Shown here: piece by piece, positions 35,268 to 46,375 of the stretch
Numbering within the stretch: position 1 is the first letter of the stretch
How the letters are laid out: every line of letters begins with the position of its first letter
Assembly: GCA_015680685.1 (NCBI GenBank)
Contig: MNCI01008366.1
Coordinates: 1,278,143-1,342,142 of the forward strand
Source: Gnetum montanum
Taxonomy: Eukaryota; Streptophyta; Gnetopsida; Gnetales; Gnetaceae
Direction: 5' to 3'
Length of the DNA stretch: 64,000 nt
Made by a program: the position numbers and the translations under genes
Notes under the pieces: generated by a model
Seen by the model: only the letters and a program-made list of their open reading frames with translations
What the model was told of the DNA's origin: nothing
The model's database searches: none

Positions 35268-36220
35268 TACCCCCACAACTAAATGAAAACTTATCCTCAA
35301 GTTCCTTTACAAATTTGGAAAGCTATGGGATTATTTACTGACACTTAACATAACAAACTGACATAACAAAACTGAGTGTCACATTACAAAATTTTATTCT
35401 AGTGCATGCAAAATTGAGTGACAAAAGACCAGACAAACATTGAACATTACAAAATGTGCAAAGGTCTTCAAAAATCCACTAAAGATGATTCTTCTTGTTG
35501 CTACTAGCAATGGCAGACTTTCAACCTTGATTGTTATGTTGATGCTTCTCTAGTTATGTGGAACATTTTTTAAGGATGGACTAAAATTTCTTCTCATCAT
35601 CCCATGGATCTAACAAACTTGTGATGCTTGAATTGCTATCTTGTATGTGCTATGATTTGTCCATGGGCATATCCTCCATTGTTCCCCTCTTAGCTTCATT
35701 TCTATGCCTCGCCAAAGACCTTCTTCCTTAGGCATTTCTTTTAGCATCACCTATAGTCACCAAAGGATCAACATTAGTTTTGGTAAATTTTCCATAATAA
35801 TTAACCCTTTTTGGATCCCTTAGTCTGCGTTTAAGCACAAGGTGATGATAACATACTATGCCCAAGGCTATGAGGTAACTAAAATCATCAAGTTTTTCAC
35901 ATTATTCTGATCAATTACTATTAGTTACCACACTGTTTGAAAATAGGATGTTAGAAAAACTTCAAAAATTTCAAAACGAACATCCCTAGCCCCCATGAAT
36001 AATGAGCGTAACTCCAGAAGAACACAAGTTTTCAAAAAATTGAAATCAAGGGTCTGATTTAGAAGATTAGGAAGAAATATTAATGGATATGGAAATAGAA
36101 AAGTAGGAAAAATTAATGAAACAAATGAGAAGTAGTTCCAAATTTATACATAAATCTAGAGAAATCATCACTTATCTTCTAGAATATGTGAAGGTTAGTT
36201 CAAAGCCATGATCAACAAAA

Positions 36221-36276
36221 GTTATGCAAGTGGGTCCTCCCGAAAGCAGGCTTATACCATAATGCCCTTGCATAAC
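36221..36276 (-). other. Spacer hairpin, E4 copy
   Basis: GTTATGCAAG (36221-36230) pairs perfectly with CTTGCATAAC (36267-36276). The adjacent GTGGG and CCC can extend the stem by three pairs with one bulge. Confidence 0.7.
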
Positions 36277-36574
36277 CAGTTCTATAAATGTTCGTGGGCA
36301 CCCAAGAAGTTAAATATAGACCACGTCTTTATTCCAAACAACACACAACTACCATGGTTGGCAGGTTACACTATAGTACACAAAACCAAAAGGCTCATAA
36401 TTGCATGTAATAATGAGGTGAATAATGGGATGAGAAGGGATTACAAAGATCGAGATGTAAGGTACTTGACCATGTCCACAATAGGGTCTTATGAAAAATG
36501 TGATTAAAATGATCAACATACCTATTCTTCCAAGTTCAGACTAAGTCCATACCATGAACAGTGACCTTGCATTG

Positions 36575-36579
36575 ATGTG
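36575..36579. repeat. Target-site duplication of E5, left copy (ATGTG)
   Basis: ATGTG is repeated at 54663-54667 directly after the right LTR. Confidence 0.95.
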
Positions 36580-38190
36580 TGTAGCAATCAAAAATGTCGA
36601 AGGCTAGAACGGTACATCGAGAGGTCCACAATCATACCGTTTAGCCCCACGTCTGCATGAGGGCCTACTGGAAATGAAGGTGGGATGCCCAGAATGGTCT
36701 TATCGATCAAACTGGGACTTATAGGGTGTTATGCCAAAACAATGTTAAGGGTTTGCACGATGTTTATAATGTTCACAGTGTTAACTAGGGTGAGGGTAGT
36801 TGAGGTTCCCAATGCAAAACGAGGATGCAAAAATATGAATATGTGCAAAAAAATAGTGAAAATGCAAGTAAAAATGCTCAATATGCATGAGAGTGAGCAA
36901 GAGAGAAAGCAACACCACCCAAAATTAGGGGGAGCATAGTTAACTACAAAGAAAAAGGTGAAGAGGTATGCGATGTACAAACAAGCATAGTAGGTAGCGT
37001 AGTCATAGTCTCAAGATGTCTGGGCTATGAAGATTGACATCCACTATGAAGTCTAGGCCAACTAGGTTGGCTGTTGTGATGTCTTGTGGCCTATAGTGGT
37101 CTACGGTATCCCATATGGTGTGCAACGGTGCTGAATGCTATCTCGAAGTCTTCTAAAATGCTAAGTGCTATTAGATGCAAGAATGCTCAAAATGCATATT
37201 TCCAATTGAATGCAAGAATTTCCAACCACTAAAATGTGAAATAGCACTAGGGTTGCTATGAATTGTGAATCAAGCACCACATGGCAAAGGGGTAGTTGGG
37301 ACTATGCTAGCCCCAATTACGCTTCCACTAAAGCATATGGTGTGACTACTAGACTATGACTACACTACCAAACTACATGTGAGAGTGCCATATAGCCTGC
37401 AATGTACCTAACAAAATGCAAAATAGTATAATTTTGGAGACTATGCTCTAGGACTACACTGTCCACTCTCTCGAGCGGTGTCGAGCATAGGTACAATTTT
37501 GGGAAAAATTGGGTAAGCAAAAGAAATGCAAATTGTTGACTCTACTTGCTAAAGGTGTGTTAGAGCTAAGATCAAGGCCAGTGCTATGTTCTTGGGGATT
37601 TTGGAGGTTGTTCCGCATGACTACATTGACTACGTTCTAGAGCGTAGTCCAATAGTTAGGCAAATTTTGCAAAAAGTGTGTTCCAATGCTGACTACGCTA
37701 ATTACGCTCTAGAGCGTAGTCCCAGCAATGAGATCATAACCTTAACACTTGGAAAAAAATAACAAAAATTGATGTCCTCATGCAAACTACACTAACTACA
37801 CTCTGGAGCATAATGGGGAGCATAGGCTTAGAAGTTAGAAAATTTGTTGAACTATTTCTTCCATGCCAATCCAACTTGACAGTTTTTGGCTTAACACTTA
37901 GGAAAATTTGCAAACTGGCCATTTCCATGCTAACTATGTTGACTATGCTCTAGAGCATAGTCCTAGCAGTGAGAGTGTAGTTAGGACACTTAGAAAATTT
38001 TGTAGTTACTATTGACACTTGGAAAAATCTTGCAAATCAGGACTATTTGTGTCAACTACATTGACTACGCTCTGGAGCATAGTCCTAGCAATGGAAAGCA
38101 TAGTGTCAACACTTAGGAACATTTTTCAAGTTTTAACACTTAGACAAATATGCAGTTAAGAAGCAGGAGCCCAAATTTGGTGGTGTTTCA
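36580..38190 (-). repeat. E5 3' LTR with palindrome array
   Basis: 1611 bp. On the minus strand it starts TGAAACACCACC at 38190 and ends TTGCTACA at 36580. Imperfect to perfect palindromes of the GACTACGCTCTAGAGCGTAG type stand at 37628-37649, 37701-37721, 37941-37962 and 38063-38084, with a broken one near 37797. No promoter was assigned. Confidence 0.92.
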
Positions 38191-38203
38191 TTGGCCCCTC
38201 TTT
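38191..38203 (-). other. E5 polypurine tract
   Basis: Minus strand AAAGAGGGGCCAA abuts the 3' LTR start. Confidence 0.7.
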
Positions 38204-39998
38204 GTTGACGTCTAGAGGAGTGGCCTAAGAGACATTGACAAAGAATGTTAAAACACCACAATAGCCTTGGCACCAACATCGCTCATCAATACCAATTCGG
38301 AGGTCACTTCACCATGCTTAAGAGTGCTAACAGTAATGGTATATTGAAGGCAAAGGATGTAGGGGATGTGCTATGGGATAAAAGGGAAATGAAATGTAAA
38401 CAGTGTGACACTACAACACATGACACCAGGGTGGCTTGTCGCCAAAACAATGACTTCTTGTCAAGATGCTTATGAGAGAGTCAGCATCCATGGCACCAAA
38501 ATGGCTTGCCCTTGAAATTGTGACCTCTTGTCAGAGTACTTATGACAAGGTCGATGTGAATTCAGGGTTGGACCCATTGCAAAATTATAGCTATACTAGT
38601 TTTTGCTTGGGGACATGCTTTGCCCCGTTCTCTCTTTGCCTTTTTTTTCTTTTACGTTTTTTTATTTTTTTTTACTGTGAAGCTAACCTACTTTGGGTTC
38701 TACACATTGCGAAATGCTAGCTATGGGATGCTTTCCATCAAGTGAACTACGTGCCATCTAACAGACTTTGCTTTAGTGCAACTGTGTTACGTCTGTAGGA
38801 TAGGTGTTTCCTCCCCAAGATGAGTTGCATTACATCAGCTTAAGCTTTGACCATCCCACAAAGGCTCCTCACAGGACGAGTTGCATCATGTCTACTATGG
38901 GTTCTGCGATTAACTTGGAGAAGGTGCCATGTGCATCAGAGAGGTTGCAAGCTAGGTGATGCAGGGGAAGGTAGGGAAATGCAAGGCAAAAAGGGTGAAT
39001 GCAAGTAGGTTATAGTGGGGTAATAGGAATATGCACTCTTGAGTGGCTTGGCTAGTTCAATCATGTACATCAAAGCAATGTGGTGACTTGCCACGATGAT
39101 GAGGTGTGTCTTTGCAAAATCACCTCTGGGGCTTCATCCTGCAAACACAACTCAGCAAAAATAAGAAAGCAACCACACAACATGAGATGAGAGTAAACTA
39201 CTGGATGCGAGGGTGCTACAAGTGCTACAATTGCTACAACTGCTAGACCAGTTGCAAGTGCTTAAAGAGCTAGTAAAGGTGCCAGGGTGATGACATTACA
39301 ACTACTCCAACGGGTTGTGTTGATGATGAGAGCTCAAAGCACTAGCAAAATGCCTAAGGCAGGTAATGCTGCTAGTGTATCCTAGAGCTGATAGTGTTGG
39401 TGATCATGATAGGAGCTCTGAAAGGTCAGCAAAATGCCTAAGGGTGGTTCCAAAAGATTAGCAAANAGAATACTTCCAACTCTCTCCCATCTACCTACAT
39501 CTCATGGATGAGGTGGGACACTATAGTTCTAGGACAAAGTTCCTATCATTGAAAGAGGTCTCTGGAACATATGCAGCGTTACCATAGCCTGACATTTTGC
39601 TAATCTTTTGGAACCACCCTTAGGCATTTTGCTGACCTTTCAGAGCTCCTATCATGATCACCAACACTATCAGCTCTAGGATACACTAGCAGCATTACCT
39701 GCCTTAGGCATTTTGCTAGTGCTTTGAGCTCTCATCATCAACACAACCCGTTGGAGTAGTTGTAATGTCATCACCCTGGCACCTTTACTAGCTCTTTAAG
39801 CACTTGCAACTGGTCTAGCAGTTGTAGCAATTGTAGCACTTGTAGCACCCTCGCATCCAGTAGTTTACTCTCATCTCATGTTGTGTGGTTGCTTTCTTAT
39901 TTTTGCTGAGTTGTGTTTGCAGGATGAAGCCCCAGAGGTGATTTTGCAAAGACACACCTCATCATCGTGGCAAGTCACCACATTGCTTTGATGTACAT
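38204..39998 (-). other. E5 region between integrase and 3' LTR
   Basis: No gene is supported. It contains the two 403-bp arms of a perfect inverted repeat and single N at 39466 and 39999, so the assembly here should not be trusted. The plus-strand open frames at 38245-38720 carry no known motif. Confidence 0.5.
39063..39998. repeat. Perfect 403-bp inverted repeat next to single-N gaps
   Basis: 39063-39465 and 39596-39998 are reverse complements without a mismatch that I could find, separated by 130 bp. N at 39466 directly follows the left arm and N at 39999 directly follows the right arm. All other duplications in this old DNA are diverged, so a perfect one bounded by gaps most likely came from gap filling or a palindromic read. 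Confidence 0.9.
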
Positions 39999-40980
39999 NC
40001 AGTTGGCTAAGAATTTGTCCGCAACTTCGCAAACAACCTTGAGGACTAGGTCCCTTTTCTTAATTAGGCGTTGGTGCTGGTTGTGAAGGTGCTTCTACCA
40101 TTGCATTTGTTGGTACCACTTGATACTGTCAAGTATCTACATACATTCCTCCTCTATTGAGTCAAGTTCCATGATTCTCAACTTGTTGTTTTGAGCCTCA
40201 TCAATAAAGCTTGAGAGGATTACATGGAGTGATCTAACATACAATTCAAGAGGTAAGATTACTTTAGATCCATAAACCAAACTACATGGTGTCTTACCTG
40301 TTGTGTTCTGCATGTTGTGTGGTAGGCCCAGAGTGCGTAGATTAGTTACTCATGCCATCACCGCTTGCTACTACTAAGCATCTTCTTCAAAAGGTTGACA
40401 ATGACCTTATTTGTGGCCTCCACTTGGCCATTCACTTACAAGTAGTAGGGCAACGAAAAGGAATGTTTAATTCTGAAGTGTTCACAAAAGGCTTTGGTCT
40501 CAGTAATGCTAAACTATGGCCCATTGTCTATGACTATGGTCATGGGTAAACCAAAACAAGTCACTATGTTGTTAAGTATAAATTTGTAGACCTATTGCAA
40601 TGTCATCTTCCTAAGGGGAATAGCTTTGACCCACTTCATAAAATAGTTAGTTGAAGTTATAATGAAGCTATGCCCTGCAAAGGACTTAGGCGCTATAGGC
40701 CTTATGATGTCCAACCTCCAATGTTGGAATGAACATGTGATTTACATTGTGTGTAGTTCAGTAGATGGCACATGCATTAAGTTACCATGCCATTAACATG
40801 TGTCGCATGTCTTAACCTTGGAGATGCAATTGCACTCCATGTAAGCCCAGTAGTAGCCTAAGCATTTGATCTTCCTTACCATTGCCTTGGGTAATATGTG
40901 ACCTCTGCACAGTCCCTTGTAGACTTGGCCAATGATTGTCTACGCTTCGATGTCCCTAACACAGTTTACCATTACACCAT
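39999..40980 (-). pseudogene. E5 integrase
   Basis: Reading leftwards: zinc-binding part with GHILPKAMVRKIKCLGYYW (about 40910) and KTCDTC (about 40812); core with D in LDIIRPIAP (about 40712), D in IVIDNGP (about 40530) and E in NGQVEATNKVI (about 40425). The three catalytic acids are kept though the frame is broken by at least six stops, mostly TAG or TAA. The end reaches the N at 39999, so the C-terminus may be lost in the doubtful region. Confidence 0.83.
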
Positions 40981-41234
40981 CATAGGATTTGCAACACAAT
41001 GTGCTATCACCCATGATGACGTACTACCGTGATCATTTTCACACTACATCCTTTTGGACAGTGATTAGATGCTGCAAAGGTTCACCTTATAGATGCCTTA
41101 ATGTCGTCATACCACTCTATTGCATGGGTTGTGATTATTGTGGCTATGGATGCAATGTTAGTTGTTTACATGATAGGCACAACATAATCCTCCACCACAA
41201 TGGGCAATGCATGAAACATATCAAGTGCAATGCT

Positions 41235-41640
41235 TAAGGCTAATGTCACTAATGCATCAGTAATGGTGTTTTTGTTATGGGGGATATGCTAAACATTAGT
41301 AGTTGCAAATTATTTGAGCAAGTGCTTTGCCAAGTCATAATAACGTTGCAAGTGTTAAGCTTTACAAGCATAAACCTCCATGACTTGGTTAACCACCTAT
41401 TGTAAATCACCTCAAGTTGCTATGTTTTGTATTCCTAAGTCATGAGCTGCTAGGATTCCCCGGAGGAGACCTTTGTACTCCGCAACGTTGTTAGTGCATG
41501 GAAATGCAAAACACTACACAAAGGGTTAGATCTCCCTGGAGGGGAACATGATGACTATAGTGGCGCTACCCCCTTGATAGGTTGAAGCACCATCAAAGTG
41601 TAAGAGTGCCTTGAAGTTGTTAGACACTTAACTTATGCTA
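41235..41640 (-). pseudogene. E5 second RNase H (plant/archaeal-like)
   Basis: Minus strand: LLHFDGASTYQGGSATIVI (about 41610-41555), FPCTNNVAEYKGLLRGIL (about 41505-41452), then a QVVNQV-like phrase and DALVTLA (about 41260-41237). This is the layout of a second RNase H domain (aRNH) placed between RNase H and integrase in Tat elements. D of FDGAS and E of VAEY, which bind the metal ions, are kept. Confidence 0.8.
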
Positions 41641-41749
41641 GTGACATGCTTATCTGAAAATTTCAGATCTATCATTGCTTGATTGTTGATTGGGGAAGTT
41701 GTAAGTTGTGTGGCCATTGCTTGACCTTTGGTTGATGCTTATGCAATGT

Positions 41750-43260
41750 AATGCAGGTCAAAATCTATAATTATTGCTTTTCAATGTGCAATGTGACTAC
41801 TCATAGATATTCATAATAATGGCTCAGAGTACATCGCTCTTGCAGATGATGTTGACTTTTCTACGAAAAAGATAATGCCTCCACTTCTTGAGTGCAAAGA
41901 CAAAGGCAAGGTAATTATTTTCCACATCATTATACTTTGCTTCATAGGCAACCAATGCATGGCTTAGGTAGTATATTGGGACCTTTGTACCATTTTCTTG
42001 CTTTTGACAAAGCAAAGAAGCGATGGATGTGTCATAGGTAGCAAGGTAGATGCAGAAAGGTTTATCTCCTTATAGAGGGTACACCATTGGAAGATGAGCC
42101 AGTTCCTATTTAAGGTTGTCAAATACCTCTTGACATTGAGCCAACCACTCAAAGTGGACCCCTTTTTTGAACAAATGTTGCATTGGCTGCAACTTGTCAG
42201 TCAACCATGTGATAAACCTATGTATGAATTACAATCTACCTTGTAACCCTCATAGCTCCTTAAGGTTAGCCAATGGTGCTAAGTTGATAATGACCTTAAC
42301 TTTATCGGGGTCTACGCGTATGCCTACTTTGGATACTACAAAACCTAGCATGTGGCCTATCTTGACATCGAAGATACATTTCTTATGATTTAACCTAAGT
42401 TCATGTTTCAGGAAATGTTGGAGCACAAGGTCCAAATCATTTTTATGGTTGTGTGTTGCTTTGAACTTAACTACTATATCATCAATGTAATCATTAAGTA
42501 GACTTAACAAGTAATCGCTAAAAATGTACGTCATGGCTTGTTAATAAGGTGCTCCTATGTTCTTTATTCTAAAGGGCATCATCATGTAACAAAATGTACC
42601 CCAAAGGGTCATAAAGGTAGTATTGAGCTAGTGCTCTGGGTTGATTTGAATCTGGTTGTAACCCGAGAACCCATCCATGAAGAACAACAAGGCATGACCA
42701 GCCGTGGTATTGACCAATTGATCAATACTAGGCAATGGGAAATTGCCTTTAATGGTTGCCCTGTTTAGGTCTTAGAAGTCTATGCAAATGCATATACTTC
42801 CATTTTTCTTGGGTACAACCATGATGTTGGTGACCCAATCTGTGTCATCAGCAGCCCAAATGAAACTAGCTTTGTAAAGCTTGGTGATTTCATCATAGAC
42901 TGCCAATGCCACCTCAGACCTAACCTTGCAAGCTTTCTGCTTAACTAGTTTTATGCTGAGATTAAGGATTATATTATGTTGCACTACAAAAGAATCTAGG
43001 CCTAGCATGTCTTTGTAAGACCATGCAAATGCCTTAGTGTTATCATTGAGTACTCTTGTGATGTCTTGGGCATGTTGAAGCTCTAGCAAGAAACTAAGTT
43101 TCAATGCCTTTACCTTGCCACTAGTTGTTGCTACAGGGATTTCAATGAGGGGATCCTCAATGACATCACCTACCTCTAAATCTAAAGCCCTAACTAGATG
43201 ATCTAGCTAGTCTAGTGGTGCCTCTATGGATGTTATGTATTCATGCTAGGCTATAGGCTC
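41750..43260 (-). pseudogene. E5 reverse transcriptase and first RNase H
   Basis: The stretch 43104-42772 is open for 110 codons and holds the region before the fingers and VTNIMVVPKKNGSICICIDF. The palm has FMDGFSGYNQIQI-like sequence (about 42685), and the active site YIDDIV stands at about 42489-42472 in an open stretch 42534-42250. The first RNase H follows (YDTSIASLLCQKQENGTKVP, about 42035) with EAKYNDVENNYLAFVFALKK to 41824. Between these parts frames shift or stop. Upstream to about 43260 acidic linker sequence is readable. Confidence 0.87.
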
Positions 43261-45461
43261 AAGGTCTAGGCATTATGAATTAATGCATCATGTGAGATCA
43301 TTATGGGGCCTAGTGAGGACCAAAGGTAAGTGAAGATGCTCGTACGTAGTCATATTGTATTCCTGCGAAAAGTTTCCAAAAATAACCAGAAAAATGTCAA
43401 GTCACACTTGTCTTAACAAGACCAATATGCATAATATGAAGGAAAGCAATACAATAAAATTTCACCTAAGTATGCAGATGTGATGTTAAAGAGCAGGTAT
43501 GCATGGGCCGGTTTTAGGCCTTGGCAGGCCATGGGTGCTAGTTTAAGGTCTTAGCAAACCATGGTATCTGCTAGTTTAAGGTCTTAGCAGACCGCGGTAT
43601 GCACAAGATGTGTCATTCAAGTAAGGCTTGGTGCACCAGAAAAGTGAAATTGACCTAGGCATTTGTTGGTGAGCAAGAAAAATTTAAAATTTTTCTAAGT
43701 CTAGGGGTAGCCAGAAAAATGAAAAAATTTTCTGAGTCTGGTGACTACACTCATACCCAACTATGCTCTACACTATTAAGCATAGTTCCAAGGTTGGTGA
43801 AACATCAAGTGGTCCTAGGGGATATAAAAGTGCATTTCACCTTGCGTAAGTCTATCATTGTCAAAGTTGAAAATGCAAACTTTTCAAAGCGTAGTGTAGT
43901 TGAAAAAGTGTATTTGCCAGAATGTCACACCAAAGTGCACACCAGCACCCTGAGCTGACCAATGTTGACAAGGGAGAGCGAGCATTAGGACACCTACCAC
44001 AGATACGCATGGAAGAGTGAGGGGCACCACTATCTACTAGGTACCTCAACTACGATATTCCCTTTTTTTTTCTTATACTTTGCCTTGCTCGTTGCACTGA
44101 CAGTTTTACGCTTGCTATTGGCCACACCTTGCTGTGGCAAGGGTCACCACTGCCATGGCTATATCAGTTGTCGAGGCCATGAGGAGCATGCACGTTGGAA
44201 GACAAGGGTTCATTTCCTGGGTTTTTCGTGAGTCTTTCTTGGATTGCATGTGGCACTTGATGGACAATGTGAGGTGCAAGGGCGTGTGAGATTTTACAGC
44301 AACTATGGCTACAAGGGGAGAGAGGCCGTGGGCTTGGAGGTCTTATTTGCTGATACATAGGACTTGATGTAGTGCAAAGAATTACTGTGACTTCCTTTTA
44401 TTTTCTACATTTTGTGTGGTGCAAGGCAAAGGATTTTGGGGCTGGGTGCATGGCCAGGGAAGGCTAGTTGCACGGGGGATTCTATAAGAATTTTTTTTTC
44501 ATTTTTGAAAATTTTATTGGTGCACAAGGCAGGGGCGAGGGCTTGGTGACTACAACCAAGAGCCACCGCTCATGGCGTTGAAAGCATGGTAGAGGGTTTC
44601 TATCATTTTTTATCTTTTTAAAATTTTCCTATGCAAGGTAATGATTATGGCAATGGTAGTGGCCCTAAGGTTGCCACCCGTAGGGCAGAGGACAAGGGTT
44701 TGAGATTTTTTTTCTTTGGTTTTAAAAATTTCTAAGTGAGGTAGGGATGATGGCATCGATGGTAGCTAGAATGGCCCACCACAGGCAGGGGCATAATAGG
44801 AGTTTTACCTCGTAGAAAAATTTTTCATAACTTTTTACGATAAATATCATGATTGCACAGCTGCCCAAGCCAAGGGGAGGTGCGATGCCAAGGATGCATT
44901 TTTTGTGCTTTCTGGTTCTTTGTCATTATCTTTTTTTTGAAATTTTTTTGAAATTTTGGGAGTATGCTCCATGGGGAGCGTAGCTAACAATTAGAATTTT
45001 TTGTAGTCCAAGACTACGTAGTCAATGTGAACCAGAGTTAGAAACATTTACATGTTTTTTCTGGACTATGCTCCCTAGGCAGGTAACCCAGAGTTAGAAT
45101 TTTTTCCTATTTTTTGGACAATGATACCTAGAGTTCAAAATTTTTTTAAAAATTTTGTGCAAAATGCTAACTTGAAAAATGTAGAATGCTAGTGCTATAT
45201 TGCCCAAACATGTAAACTGTAATGCTAAATGCTAGATGTGCAAACATGTAAAGCAAACTGCTAAGGCTATGCAAATCATGCTATAGCCTAGTGAATACTA
45301 GGTGTGTCAAATGTGTATATTGACATCCTATACCCATGAGGCCCCAAGGGCCCTAAGATATTTTTGTTAACCTATGTTGTTTTACATTAATTTTTACTAA
45401 GTTTAATTTAATGTATTATTGCATCCAGTGTATACTAACACTTTTTTTTATTGCTTTGCAG
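43261..45461. other. E5 internal region left of the antisense gene, non-coding
   Basis: No supported gene. It contains repeated TAGTTTAAGGTCTTAGCA phrases (43500-43610), T-rich runs, and phrases like ATGCTCCATGGGGAGCGTAG (about 44966) that recall the palindromes of the E5 LTR. The shared phrases suggest this DNA belongs to E5-type sequence and not to an unrelated insertion. Confidence 0.45.
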
Positions 45462-45920
45462 TTGCAGAGTGTTGCTAAAGCCCATCCTAGTCATCGTGGA
45501 GCTTATTGGCATTCTCTGTTACATGAGTAAGCCGGTGCCCAACATGCCTGCACCAAATATGTGATTGGGTTATCAGGCAATGTGGTTTCAACTAGGCGTA
45601 CACAAGTTCCTAGAGTTCTTGCTCCAACATTTCAATGCAATGATGTGGTCACACTTAACGATGGAGATTGTGAGTGTCATCACCAAGATATTGCTACCCC
45701 AAGCCAACTGGGACATATTGAGATTTATGTTTGATGAGCCCACTACCGGTGATGACAAAGCAGGTGGTTTGGGCTAAGGCCCCAGGGGTACTCATCCCTT
45801 ATCTAGGATTTGGTGAATGCCAAAGTTCTCTTGCTACAACAAGAATAACATCCTCTTCATTACTTTGCATGTGCATACTTTGTTTTAGAACCTACTTGGA
45901 ATGGTATACTACGTCGAAGG

Positions 45921-46016
45921 GTAAGTGCTCTCATGACTTTTCCATTGTGTTCTTTTGCCACTAGCTCATGCTAAGTTTGCTAACCACTAACTGCTCATGC
46001 TTAATGCCATATTCAG
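45921..46016 (+). other. Probable intron of the antisense gene
   Basis: 96 bp from GTAAGTGCTC to CATATTCAG. Joining GG before it with A after it keeps the frame into VDNQGLHNEDEPLS. Confidence 0.5.
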
Positions 46017-46282
46017 AGTTGATAATCAGGGTCTCCACAATGAGGACGAGCCTCTTTCCTTGACTCACACCACCCTAGAGGTGTTCTTCTCTAGTTCAAA
46101 CATTTGAGAAGTTGTCCTTAAACAGCTGGGAGATTATTTAAAGGATTATCCTACCTGGTACCTAAAGGTGTTCGAGCAGTGCAAGACCTATGACTAGCTT
46201 GATGAGGAGTGGGCTAGTGGTGAGCTCAACCTCAAGGAGCTACTTGCACCACCACCTCCATCCTACACACCATTTGTTCCAC

Positions 46283-46375
46283 GTAAGCATCTATTGTTTG
46301 ACTCTTATGCTTGCTCACATGCACTTGTTGATTTGTCTTTGCATAATGCTAATGTTGTTTTTACCTTTGTTGTAG
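46283..46375 (+). other. Probable intron of the antisense gene
   Basis: 93 bp from GTAAGCATCT to the T-rich acceptor ACCTTTGTTGTAG. Removal joins PFVP to LVVTSEEVTVV in frame. Confidence 0.5.

Larger units (their letters stand above)
35268..36579 (-). other. E4 3' region and spacer, left part
   Basis: From 35500 to 35900 the minus strand has Lys/Asp-rich readable pieces (such as LLDPWDDEKKF near 35600) that may be the last trace of ORF2, but the match is too weak to call. From 36200 the conserved spacer begins with the hairpin at 36221-36276. E5 is inserted after 36579. Confidence 0.55.
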
